DNA of 64,000 nt from Planctomycetaceae bacterium. GTDB lineage: Bacteria > Planctomycetota > Planctomycetia > Gemmatales > Gemmataceae. A program made the translations under genes and the position numbers. This document shows positions 53,291 to 60,819 of the stretch, piece by piece (positions within the stretch are counted from its first letter, which is position 1; each line of letters starts with the position of its first letter). The notes under the pieces were generated by a model. It was not told the DNA's origin, made no database searches, and was given only the letters and a program-made list of their open reading frames with translations. The stretch is from NCBI GenBank assembly GCA_013823135.1, contig PNLP01000023.1:1-64000 (forward strand), written 5' to 3'.

Positions 53291-55107
53291 AACCCGGACG
53301 CCCGAACCGGTTTCGCACTCGACTACTGACGGCGGCGCTCTGCCCGCTTGCGGTGGCTGTCGTCGCCGTTGCCGTCCCGCCCGATTCACCCCTGATGCCC
53401 ATCGTTCTGGGTGCGGGGTTTGTGTTCGCCGCGATCGCCGCAGGCGCACTATGGACACTCAGTCGGCCTCTCGCGGAGTTGGTCGATGCCGTCGAGCAAC
53501 TCGCCGACGCGAAGGCAGAGGCGGAACTGCCGACAGCGAGAAATGACGAACTCGGCCGGATCGCCGTTCGCATCAGCGACCTGTTGGAACGGATCGAGGC
53601 CGCCGACCTGCGAGCCGAGGAAGCCGAACAGGCAACCGAAGTGGCCAACCAGCAGATCGACGTGGCCAACCGCCGAACGGATGACGCCAACCGCCGAATC
53701 GATTCGGTCCGTGCGGAGTTGGCCGATCACCAGAATCGGTTCACGACTGCTCTCGGCCAGTTGAGCGAGAACATCGGTCAGGTGGCGAACGGCACAGCGG
53801 TCACACCGCTGGCCCTGAGCCTGCCACCCGCCGTGTCGGGCGAAGCGGTGACCGCCGCCGTGCTGGATCTCAACACGAAAATGACCGCCATTCGCCAGCG
53901 TCTCTCGGGCTTCCTGCGAATCCTTCAGACATGCCCGACGCCGCTGTTGGTCGCTGATGACCGCGGGAACATCCGCTACGCGAACACGGCTGCCGAGCAG
54001 GCACTCCGGCGACCCGCTGCGGAACTCACACGAACGACACTGGCGAGCCACTTCCGCCAGCCAGCAAGCCCAGACCCGAGCGGTTTGCCGCCGATCCCAG
54101 GAAGCGGGGTGTCGGGCTGGCTGGCCGAAGGCGGGCGGACGGTTGTTGCGGAATCGACGAGCCGCATTGTCCTGTTCTCACTGACGGCAGCACGGTCGGG
54201 GCCACAAGCATCGCCCATGTGGTGCGTGGTCTTCCGCGATCTCACCGAAGACCACCACCGCCTCGGCACCGTGCTGGCCCGAACCCGCGAGGAGGCGTTC
54301 GCGAACACCCTCGCACTTGCGGACCGATCTGTCGGCGATGCCGGCGGAATGATCCTGACCCAGACCCGGCAACTCATCTGCGAGGCGAAGCAATCGCAGC
54401 AACGCGATGCACTCGTTCCCCGCCTCAAGTCGGTTCAGCAGGCCGCTGGCGATCTTGACGCGCAGGCTCGTGTCACCCGTTGGCTCGCGGTCATCCTGTG
54501 GGGCCAACTCCCGCCGCCGGCCCGAGTCGAGTTCCTGGCCAGCGAGTCGGTTCGGTCCGTGGTCGATCAACTGGACGCCCGGTTGAAGGCCCGGAACGCC
54601 ACCATCACCGTGACCGACCAGGGTGGTTGGGTGTACTGCGACGAGGAATGGCTGCGGACCGCCGTTCACGGAGCGCTCGCCCACGCGGTCTCGTCGGTGA
54701 AGGACGGCCCCATCGGCGTCAAACTCCGCCGCCTCCCGTGCGACCCCGGCGAACGCGAAGGCCGCCTCGAAGTTGAAATTCTCGACGCGGGTCCGGCCCT
54801 CACTGAGCTCGAACTGGCAGCGCTCACCCAGCCGTTCGGCGGTATCGACCCCACGGCGTTCCTCCCGGCTCCGGGTGCGGACGGATACCTCCCTGGCCTC
54901 TTGCTCGCGGGCCGAATGGCCGCAGCGTTGGGCGGCTCGATGGCATTCGACGCAACTGCTTCGGGTCGCCTGATTGTTCGGCTCGTTGTGCCCACGCGAC
55001 TCCCCGATCAGGCCGACACGACACCAGTCGAGAGCAACGGGAAGCAGCCCGACGTGGGGCACCCGGAAGAACTGTGCATGGGCTGGAAACTCGGCGCGGC
55101 GTGCTGA
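53287..55107 (+). CDS. Membrane sensor: HAMP-coiled coil-PAS with degenerate kinase core
   Basis: 606 residues. Two hydrophobic segments (about 13-30 and 38-58) with almost no periplasmic loop, a HAMP-like linker (LSRPLAELVDAVEQLA), a long coiled coil (about 95-165) with ANRRTDDANRR repeats, a PAS-like domain (about 210-320, CPTPLLVADDRGNIRYAN), and an ATPase-like C-terminus (WVYCDEEWLRTAVHGAL). No H-box His and no conserved N-box Asn are visible, so it probably does not act as a normal histidine kinase. Overlaps the kinase gene by 4 bases and precedes the ferredoxin gene by 12. Confidence 0.75.
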   Translation: MKPGRPNRFRTRLLTAALCPLAVAVVAVAVPPDSPLMPIVLGAGFVFAAIAAGALWTLSRPLAELVDAVEQLADAKAEAELPTARNDELGRIAVRISDLLERIEAADLRAEEAEQATEVANQQIDVANRRTDDANRRIDSVRAELADHQNRFTTALGQLSENIGQVANGTAVTPLALSLPPAVSGEAVTAAVLDLNTKMTAIRQRLSGFLRILQTCPTPLLVADDRGNIRYANTAAEQALRRPAAELTRTTLASHFRQPASPDPSGLPPIPGSGVSGWLAEGGRTVVAESTSRIVLFSLTAARSGPQASPMWCVVFRDLTEDHHRLGTVLARTREEAFANTLALADRSVGDAGGMILTQTRQLICEAKQSQQRDALVPRLKSVQQAAGDLDAQARVTRWLAVILWGQLPPPARVEFLASESVRSVVDQLDARLKARNATITVTDQGGWVYCDEEWLRTAVHGALAHAVSSVKDGPIGVKLRRLPCDPGEREGRLEVEILDAGPALTELELAALTQPFGGIDPTAFLPAPGADGYLPGLLLAGRMAAALGGSMAFDATASGRLIVRLVVPTRLPDQADTTPVESNGKQPDVGHPEELCMGWKLGAAC

Positions 55108-55119
55108 GCAGGGGGATCA

Positions 55120-55593
55120 ATGAAGACGCTGACGCTCACCCCAGTTGGCGGCAACCTGGACGTATCGACGGGCTCACGGCTCGTCGATGGGTTGCTGTCG
55201 CGGGATCTGGAAATCGACATGGCGTGTGGCGGGAAGGGCGTGTGCGCCACCTGCCATGTGTACGTCCGATCCGGTCGCGGGAGTGTTTCGCCACCGACCG
55301 CGCGAGAGACGAAGACACTCGGCATGCTGGCCACTGCCGAACCGGATAGCCGGCTCGCGTGCCAGTGCCGAATCGAGGGTGACGGCATCCTCGTCGAGGT
55401 TCCTGAAGGGCTGTACGTCCAGTCCATCGAACAGGTTGACAAGCTGATTGGCACGGTCGCCGGGTACGACTACCTGCACCCCGTCACCGGCCGCCGACTG
55501 ATTCCAAAGGGTAAGGTCATCACCCGGTCCGTGATTAACGAGTTCGTCGCCTCGGCGAAGGAACTGCAAAAGGCCCGCGAATCTGCCGGCTAA
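55120..55593 (+). CDS. 2Fe-2S ferredoxin
   Basis: 157 residues from ATG 55120, AGGGGG upstream. Plant/adrenodoxin-type ferredoxin: Cys36, Cys42, Cys45 (MACGGKGVCATCH) and Cys81 (LACQCR), the spacing that binds one [2Fe-2S] cluster. About 60 extra C-terminal residues (HPVTGRRLIPKGKVITRSVI) recur almost exactly in the ferredoxin-kinase fusion, so they are part of this protein type. An electron donor to heme oxygenase is the natural role here. Confidence 0.92.
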   Translation: MKTLTLTPVGGNLDVSTGSRLVDGLLSRDLEIDMACGGKGVCATCHVYVRSGRGSVSPPTARETKTLGMLATAEPDSRLACQCRIEGDGILVEVPEGLYVQSIEQVDKLIGTVAGYDYLHPVTGRRLIPKGKVITRSVINEFVASAKELQKARESAG

Positions 55594-55615
55594 GCCGGCC
55601 AGGGGAATATCACCG

Positions 55616-56422
55616 ATGCGCACCACAGCCACCGACGACGACTACAACGCACCGCTCGACCGCCCGTCCGAGCGGACCCTGCAACTCGTTTGGCAGGAGA
55701 AGGCGGACCTTCGTGCCGTCAACCTCCTCCGCCGAACGGGCGTGACCGACGGGAAGATCAACCGGATCATCACGCCGGTGCTGGGCGTGCAGCCGTACAA
55801 GCACAACCACTACCACGACACCGAGTTCTTCCGCCACGACGTGGACCGCGGGACTGTCACCAACCCCTACGGTCAGCGTGTGATGCGGGTGACCGAAGAC
55901 TTCATGGTCGCCATGCTCGGCTCGCTCGAAGACGAGGCCGGCCAGAACGGTGCCCGCGAGATCATGTACAAGTGCGGGTACCAGTGGGGCGTGCAGGACA
56001 TGAAGCGATTCATGCCCCGGATGCAGGCCGAGTTCGAGGCGGAACTCGACAAGATGCGGATGGACTTCCTGCTGGAAACGTGGTGGTGGCCGCTCACCAT
56101 CCTCGGGTGGGGCACCTGGCGATACGACTTCACGCAGCGCGACAAGGGGCTGCTGTACGTCGAGCTGTTCGAGTCGGCCGTCGCTCAGTCCGTCGGCGAC
56201 ATCGGCTCGGTCGTGTGCTACTTTTACGCGGGCCTGTTCGCCTCCGTGTTCAGCGTCCTCGCGAAGCGCAGCCTCGGTTGCGTCGAGATGCAGTGCTACG
56301 CCACCGGCGAGGACTTCTGCAAGTTCGTGATCGCCGATTACGACCGCGTCGATGCGGCTTCGTTCTGGCGAAGCGAAGGCGCTTCGGCCCGCGACATTTC
56401 CCGAAAACTGTCCGAGATGTGA
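55616..56422 (+). CDS. V4R-domain protein 1
   Basis: 268 residues from ATG 55616 (AGGGGA upstream). The C-terminal region GSVVCYFYAGLFASVFSVLA through GCVEMQCYATGEDFCKFVI is the V4R (4-vinyl reductase) domain, a small-molecule-binding fold related to BchJ and XylR sensors. Its Cys residues are kept (VCYF, GCVEMQC, FCKF). A Trp-rich stretch (ETWWWPLTILGWGTW) precedes it. In BBAG clusters two V4R proteins accompany the globin and an Fe-S protein, exactly as here. Confidence 0.85.
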   Translation: MRTTATDDDYNAPLDRPSERTLQLVWQEKADLRAVNLLRRTGVTDGKINRIITPVLGVQPYKHNHYHDTEFFRHDVDRGTVTNPYGQRVMRVTEDFMVAMLGSLEDEAGQNGAREIMYKCGYQWGVQDMKRFMPRMQAEFEAELDKMRMDFLLETWWWPLTILGWGTWRYDFTQRDKGLLYVELFESAVAQSVGDIGSVVCYFYAGLFASVFSVLAKRSLGCVEMQCYATGEDFCKFVIADYDRVDAASFWRSEGASARDISRKLSEM

Positions 56423-56440
56423 CACCAACGAGATGCACCG

Positions 56441-56668
56441 ATGAGTCGTCCACGACCGACCTGGGCCGCACTGTCTGCCCACTTCCGTCCACAGGTTGCC
56501 CGAACTGCGGTGGCTCGCACGGGCCAGTCGCCGGCGATGCGGGGCGTGCCACCTGGCCGCCGGCCGATGGGGCGGTTGCTCGCCGCACCGCCTTCGGCAT
56601 CTCCGGCCAACCCGGCACCCGCCCCGACACAAGCGGAAGCCGCCACCGCACCCGCCGCCGTGGCCTAA
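56441..56668 (+). CDS. Small Arg/Pro/Ala-rich protein between the two V4R genes
   Basis: 75 residues from ATG 56441, 18 bases after V4R-1 and 21 before V4R-2. N-terminal third basic (SRPRPTWAALSAHFRPQVAR), C-terminal third a Pro/Ala tail without charges. No known family. The tight spacing on both sides supports a real gene; compositional bias means a chance ORF in GC-rich DNA is not excluded. Confidence 0.5.
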   Translation: MSRPRPTWAALSAHFRPQVARTAVARTGQSPAMRGVPPGRRPMGRLLAAPPSASPANPAPAPTQAEAATAPAAVA

Positions 56669-56689
56669 CACCGAACCCGAGGATCGCCG

Positions 56690-57358
56690 ATGACACCCTC
56701 CGTTGAACCGCCGCTGCGACTGAAGGGGAACGCATACGCCCGCCCCGGCTACTTCACCACCGACGTGGCCAAAGGCGTGACCCGAACGCCATCCGGCCAG
56801 CGGGTATGCACCCTCCCGAGCGAGTTCCTGCTCGGGTTTCGCGACGCCCTCATCTACGAATGCGGCAAGGCTTACCGCAAGGTGATGAAAGCCGCCGGGA
56901 AGAAGTGGGGCACGCAGTTCGCCGCCCGCTTCGACAAGGAACTGAACGCCCTCTACCAGACTCGTGTGCGTGAGTTGCCCGCCGCGCTCGTACACACGTG
57001 CCTCGCCGACTCGTTCTCCGCCAACGGCTACGGTCGGCTGGAAATCGACATGGCTCTCTGCGACTTCGGCGTGCTCGTCGTCGATCTTCACGACTCGATG
57101 ATGCCGAGCCTTGTGCGAGAGGCCGACCGGCCGGTCGATCTCCTTGCGGCTGGGTTGCTCGGCGCGGTCTTCTCGCACCTCAGCGGCGAAACGCTCGATG
57201 CCGTGCAGACCGAGTGCCCAGCGCTCGGTGCCGACCGATCGCGGTTCATCATCGCACGCAGCGATGCGATCACCGCCGCCGAGGAGTTCATCGACGCCAC
57301 GGAAGCGATGCCGTCGCACGACGCCATTCTCGACCGGGTTCGACAGGCTGTTGCCTAG
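56690..57358 (+). CDS. V4R-domain protein 2
   Basis: 222 residues from ATG 56690 (GAGGA 6 bases upstream). The C-terminal DLLAAGLLGAVFSHLSGETLDAVQTECPALGADRSRFIIA is a V4R domain with fewer Cys than V4R-1. The N-terminal part shares the GxxxxTTDVAxGVTRTPSGQRVC pattern with V4R-1 (DVDRGTVTNPYGQRV), so the two are diverged paralogues that may form a heterodimer. Confidence 0.82.
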   Translation: MTPSVEPPLRLKGNAYARPGYFTTDVAKGVTRTPSGQRVCTLPSEFLLGFRDALIYECGKAYRKVMKAAGKKWGTQFAARFDKELNALYQTRVRELPAALVHTCLADSFSANGYGRLEIDMALCDFGVLVVDLHDSMMPSLVREADRPVDLLAAGLLGAVFSHLSGETLDAVQTECPALGADRSRFIIARSDAITAAEEFIDATEAMPSHDAILDRVRQAVA

Positions 57359-57387
57359 GAGTTGCCGAACACACACCGGAGTTTCCG

Positions 57388-57870
57388 ATGAACACCTGGC
57401 TGACCGACATCATCCGCCGCACCAACGAGCGGGCCTTCTCCGAAACCGATTTGGCCCGAATCATGGCGTATTACGCCCGCCTTCCCATCCGTCTGAAGCT
57501 GGGTGAGGAACTGGAGAAGCAAGAGCCCACTCTGGCTCGGAAGCTCCACGAGGAGCTGGCACGCCGGTTCCCCGATCGGCCGCTCTACACCCGGCCGCTC
57601 GCACAGGATCTCGTCGAGAGCTTGCGGCACGTGAACCTCGCGGTTCTTGCCGACGACACCAAGTTGTTGAAGCTCCGGTGGACCGACCACCTGGCCCGGC
57701 TCCTTCCCGCACTCGGGGTCGAGCCGCTGGAAGTTCGCGACGCGTACCTCGTGCTCCGCGAACTCCTCGAAACTCGCCTCACCGGCTCGGCGTGGGAAGC
57801 ATTCCGCCCCGCGTTCGACGAAATGACCGAGGCGCTCTCCACCATCCCCGCCCCAACCCTTGCGGTCTGA
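57388..57870 (+). CDS. Phycobiliprotein-like globin 1 (BBAG type)
   Basis: 160 residues from ATG 57388 (CGGAG upstream). All-helical. By eye it follows phycocyanin/allophycocyanin: the helix with LARKLHEELARRFPDRPLYTR matches the A...LF..QPQL..NAY region, and LVESLRHVNLAVLADDTKLL then LLPALGVEPLEVRDAYLVLREL match LRD...YAVFAGD..VLDD and YQALGTP...GV..MK. There is no Cys at all, so a bilin could only bind non-covalently. Distant similarity; the gene context carries part of the call. Confidence 0.68.
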   Translation: MNTWLTDIIRRTNERAFSETDLARIMAYYARLPIRLKLGEELEKQEPTLARKLHEELARRFPDRPLYTRPLAQDLVESLRHVNLAVLADDTKLLKLRWTDHLARLLPALGVEPLEVRDAYLVLRELLETRLTGSAWEAFRPAFDEMTEALSTIPAPTLAV

Positions 57871-57884
57871 TCCCGGAGGTTGCA

Positions 57885-58406
57885 GTGATCTCTCGCATCA
57901 TTTTCCGACTCGATAACGCGTACCCCACGGCCGACGACCGGGCCGCGATTGAGAACTACATCGCCACCGCCGAGACTCGCCGGGCTGCCCTGGAAGAGGT
58001 CCGACAGGCGGCCACCGTGGTCCCCGAGAAGGTCGTTGCCGGGTTGCGGCTTCGCTACCCGCAGTTCGCCCGCCTCCGCTCGACCGGGTTCGACAAGATC
58101 CAGCGAGACATGGGGATGCTCACGAACATGGCCGGGAACGCGATGTTCCTCAGCGAGCACGAAACGCTCGACCACGAGTTCACGATCTGGTTCCAGACCA
58201 TCCTGAAGGGGGCTCACGTGTCCCCACAGTTCATGCGAGATGGCTTCCAACTCTGGCACGAGCACCTCCGGGCGAACATGTCGCCCACCGCGTGGGGCTT
58301 GCTGCGTCCACACGCCGAACACCTCGCCGATGTGCTCTCCAACCTGCCGATCCCGGCACGGGACGAGACTGGCGAACGCAGAGCCACACCGGCGGTCGCG
58401 AACTGA
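57885..58406 (+). CDS. Phycobiliprotein-like globin 2 (BBAG type)
   Basis: 173 residues from a GTG at 57885, with GGAGG 6 bases upstream. The pattern AETRRAALEEVRQAATVVPEKVVAGLRLRYPQF then KIQRDMGMLTNMAGNAMFL and LDHEF parallels phycobiliprotein helices, with RDM and LD matching the CLRDM...LDD bilin-pocket region of phycocyanin beta; the chromophore Cys is replaced (KIQRDM). No Cys anywhere. Paired with globin 1, 14 bases apart, it suggests an alpha/beta-like heterodimer. Confidence 0.7.
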   Translation: MISRIIFRLDNAYPTADDRAAIENYIATAETRRAALEEVRQAATVVPEKVVAGLRLRYPQFARLRSTGFDKIQRDMGMLTNMAGNAMFLSEHETLDHEFTIWFQTILKGAHVSPQFMRDGFQLWHEHLRANMSPTAWGLLRPHAEHLADVLSNLPIPARDETGERRATPAVAN

Positions 58407-58440
58407 ACCCCTCCCACGAGCCGCATCTGAGGAACAGAAG

Positions 58441-59100
58441 ATGGACCTTTTCGAGCAACTCCGGGCCGAGACCCGACCCGCACACGATGCAATCGAGCGA
58501 CTCCCGGCCGCACGCGCGATGATCGACGGGACCATCGCCCGGGACGACTACACCGAACTTTTGGCCCGGTTGTACTGGGTTCACGAAGTGTTCGAAGACG
58601 AAGTTTGTCGGCATCCGGAACTCGCGTCTGTGTGGCCAGTCGAAGCGACACGGGCAGCAGCGATTGCCAACGACTTGAAGGCACTTGGGGCGCAGCAAAG
58701 CCCCACGCCTCCAGACGCCATCGTCGCGTGGGCCGACCGCATTCGTACCTGGGCGGAAACCAACCCCGCCGTTTGGGGCGGTGTCGGGTACGTCCTCGAA
58801 GGGAGCCGCATGGGAAGCCGGATGCTCGTCGCTCCGCTCTCGCTGGCGCTCAGTGTTGCCGTTGAAGCAGGTACCGGGCTGGATTACCACCGTGAAGGGT
58901 GCGACGACCCAGGTGGCCGCTGGCGCCGCGTGCGAACCGCAATCGCCACACTGGACCGAACGGCAGCGGACCGCGACGCGCTGGTGTATGGCGCGGTCGC
59001 CACGTTCGAGATGATGACGGCCGTTCACGCGGACTCGGATTACGTTGCTGACGCGTGCTTCCAGGTTCCTGTGCTGGCCAATCTCGACGGTTCGATATGA
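58441..59100 (+). CDS. Heme oxygenase (biliverdin-forming)
   Basis: 219 residues from ATG 58441. Opens heme to biliverdin, CO and iron using reduced ferredoxin. The proximal heme ligand is probably His15 (AETRPAHDAIE); the distal-helix Gly-rich segment is VGYVLEGSRMGSRML, as in bacterial HmuO/BphO-type enzymes. Standard length. Placed directly after the globin genes and overlapping the ferredoxin-kinase gene by 4 bases, so substrate supply, electron donor and bilin binders are in one operon. Confidence 0.88.
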   Translation: MDLFEQLRAETRPAHDAIERLPAARAMIDGTIARDDYTELLARLYWVHEVFEDEVCRHPELASVWPVEATRAAAIANDLKALGAQQSPTPPDAIVAWADRIRTWAETNPAVWGGVGYVLEGSRMGSRMLVAPLSLALSVAVEAGTGLDYHREGCDDPGGRWRRVRTAIATLDRTAADRDALVYGAVATFEMMTAVHADSDYVADACFQVPVLANLDGSI

Positions 59101-60809
59101 AGAAGATCGCCCTCCAACCTCTTGCGGAAAACACGCTCGTCGAGACTGGCGGCACCCTGCTCTCGGGTCTGCTGCGCAAAGACTTGAACGTCTTGATGTC
59201 GTGCGGTGGCAAGGGGCTGTGCTCGACCTGTCACGTCTGGGTGAAACGGGGGATGGATCAACTCTCCCCCGTCAACCCGCGCGAACGACGGACCCTGAAA
59301 CTCGTTGCCGATGTACGTCCGGAAAGCCGGCTGGCGTGCCAGTGTAATGTCTTCGGCGACGGCATTGAGGTCGAGGTTCCCGAGGGGATGTACATCGAGT
59401 CGGCGGACGACTTGATTACCCTGTTGGGCACACGGGCGGTTCAGAACCTGCTTCACCCCATCACGGGGGCGATTCTGATCCCCAAGGGTAAGCTCATCAC
59501 GCGAACGCTGCTCGAACAATCCCGCGGCGTTGAGGCCGAGGTTCAGCGGGCACGGTCCGGTGCGCCCGCCGACGCGTCTGCGTTTGAGTCCAGCGCGTAC
59601 AAGACGTTCTCGGCCAGTCGCGTCGGACCGCGACCCAGCGGCACGACCCAGAGCGTCTCGCGAACCGTACCCACCCCCGGCCTGCGTGCGGACGGGACCA
59701 CAAGCGGTTCAGGAACCTTCCCTTTCCCAACAACATCTTCGAGCGGATCGGGCACGTTCCCAGGACCATCGACAACCCGGAGCATCGCGACGACGCCACC
59801 ACCTGTGGGAACATCGAGCGGTGTGATCGGTTACCAATCGCGCTCGAACCCCAGCACGCAGCCGCCTCCCACGTCCACCCATGATCGCGAGATGAGTTCG
59901 CGGAGCAGTTCGGCAGCCGAGGGTGGTGTCGCCGTGGCGAGCCAACCGGCGGCGACCAAGGCGATGGCCGCCCCACAACCCGGAACCCAGATTGGGAAGT
60001 ACCTGCTCATCGAGTGCATCGGCACGGGTGGAGCCGGGATGGTCTACCGTGCCCTTCACACCAAGCTCAAGACGCCGGTTGCCGTAAAGTTCATCCGCCC
60101 GGATGTCCTCGCCGCGGACCCCGACGCTCTCGCTCGGTTTACTCGTGAAGCCCAACTCCTCGCACAACTCTCGCACCCGAATATCGTCCGCGTGCTGGAT
60201 TTTGAAGACGATCCGCAGCGGCCGTTCGTCGTGATGGAGTTTGTCGATGGGTTCAGCGCCGCCGACCTCATCAAACAATCGGGGCGAGTCGCACCCGCTC
60301 GCTCAGTCGAGATTATCCTGCACGTTCTGGAAGGATTGGACGCGGCCCGGCGGCTTGGGGTCGTCCACCGAGATGTGAAGCCGGGGAACATCCTGCTGAC
60401 CCGCGATGGGTCGAGCAAGCTCGTGGACCTCGGGCTCGCAGTCGTCACCACCAAAGCGGATGGCGAGAAGATCGTCGTCGAGTCGCATGGCCCAGCCGAA
60501 GGAACCGTCGGGTACATGGCTCCCGAACAGGCCATGGGGACGGCCGTGGATCACCGATCGGATCAGTATTCGCTGGGGTGCACGCTTTATCACCTGCTGA
60601 CGGGGCGACTACCGTTCATCGGCCGCTCGGCTCAGGAGATGCTACTGCAGCACATCCGCGTGACAGCCATCCACCCGCACGAGGTCGCGCCAGGCGTACC
60701 ACTGGCGCTGTCTCGGGTCGTGATGACCATGATGGAGAAGTCGGCCGACGACCGTTACCCCGACTACGCCAGCCTCCGGGCCGATCTGTCCGACGTTTTC
60801 CGGGAGTAA
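59097..60809 (+). CDS. 2Fe-2S ferredoxin fused to Ser/Thr protein kinase
   Basis: 570 residues from ATG 59097. Residues 1-150 are a ferredoxin with Cys36, Cys42, Cys45 and Cys81, plus the same IPKGK...LITRTLLEQ tail as the stand-alone ferredoxin. Residues about 155-295 are a Ser/Thr/Pro/Gly linker. Residues 298-570 are a Hanks-type kinase: GTGGAGMVYRA, Lys331 (VAVKF), HRDVKPGN (Asp426), Asp444 in DLG instead of DFG, and MAPEQ. No membrane segment. Redox state of the cluster could gate the kinase. Last gene of the operon. Confidence 0.9.
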   Translation: MKKIALQPLAENTLVETGGTLLSGLLRKDLNVLMSCGGKGLCSTCHVWVKRGMDQLSPVNPRERRTLKLVADVRPESRLACQCNVFGDGIEVEVPEGMYIESADDLITLLGTRAVQNLLHPITGAILIPKGKLITRTLLEQSRGVEAEVQRARSGAPADASAFESSAYKTFSASRVGPRPSGTTQSVSRTVPTPGLRADGTTSGSGTFPFPTTSSSGSGTFPGPSTTRSIATTPPPVGTSSGVIGYQSRSNPSTQPPPTSTHDREMSSRSSSAAEGGVAVASQPAATKAMAAPQPGTQIGKYLLIECIGTGGAGMVYRALHTKLKTPVAVKFIRPDVLAADPDALARFTREAQLLAQLSHPNIVRVLDFEDDPQRPFVVMEFVDGFSAADLIKQSGRVAPARSVEIILHVLEGLDAARRLGVVHRDVKPGNILLTRDGSSKLVDLGLAVVTTKADGEKIVVESHGPAEGTVGYMAPEQAMGTAVDHRSDQYSLGCTLYHLLTGRLPFIGRSAQEMLLQHIRVTAIHPHEVAPGVPLALSRVVMTMMEKSADDRYPDYASLRADLSDVFRE

Positions 60810-60819
60810 CGCAGGGTGG

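Noticed and set aside
55616..57358. V4R proteins as the missing bilin reductase
   Set aside because: The proteins show the V4R signature rather than the FDBR fold or its catalytic Asp/His pattern. A direct reductase role is unsupported, although bilin binding remains possible.
57388..58406. The two small helical proteins as ordinary oxygen-binding globins
   Set aside because: No proximal-His F-helix pattern of hemoglobins or protoglobins is evident. The spacing matches phycobiliproteins better and the context is bilin synthesis.
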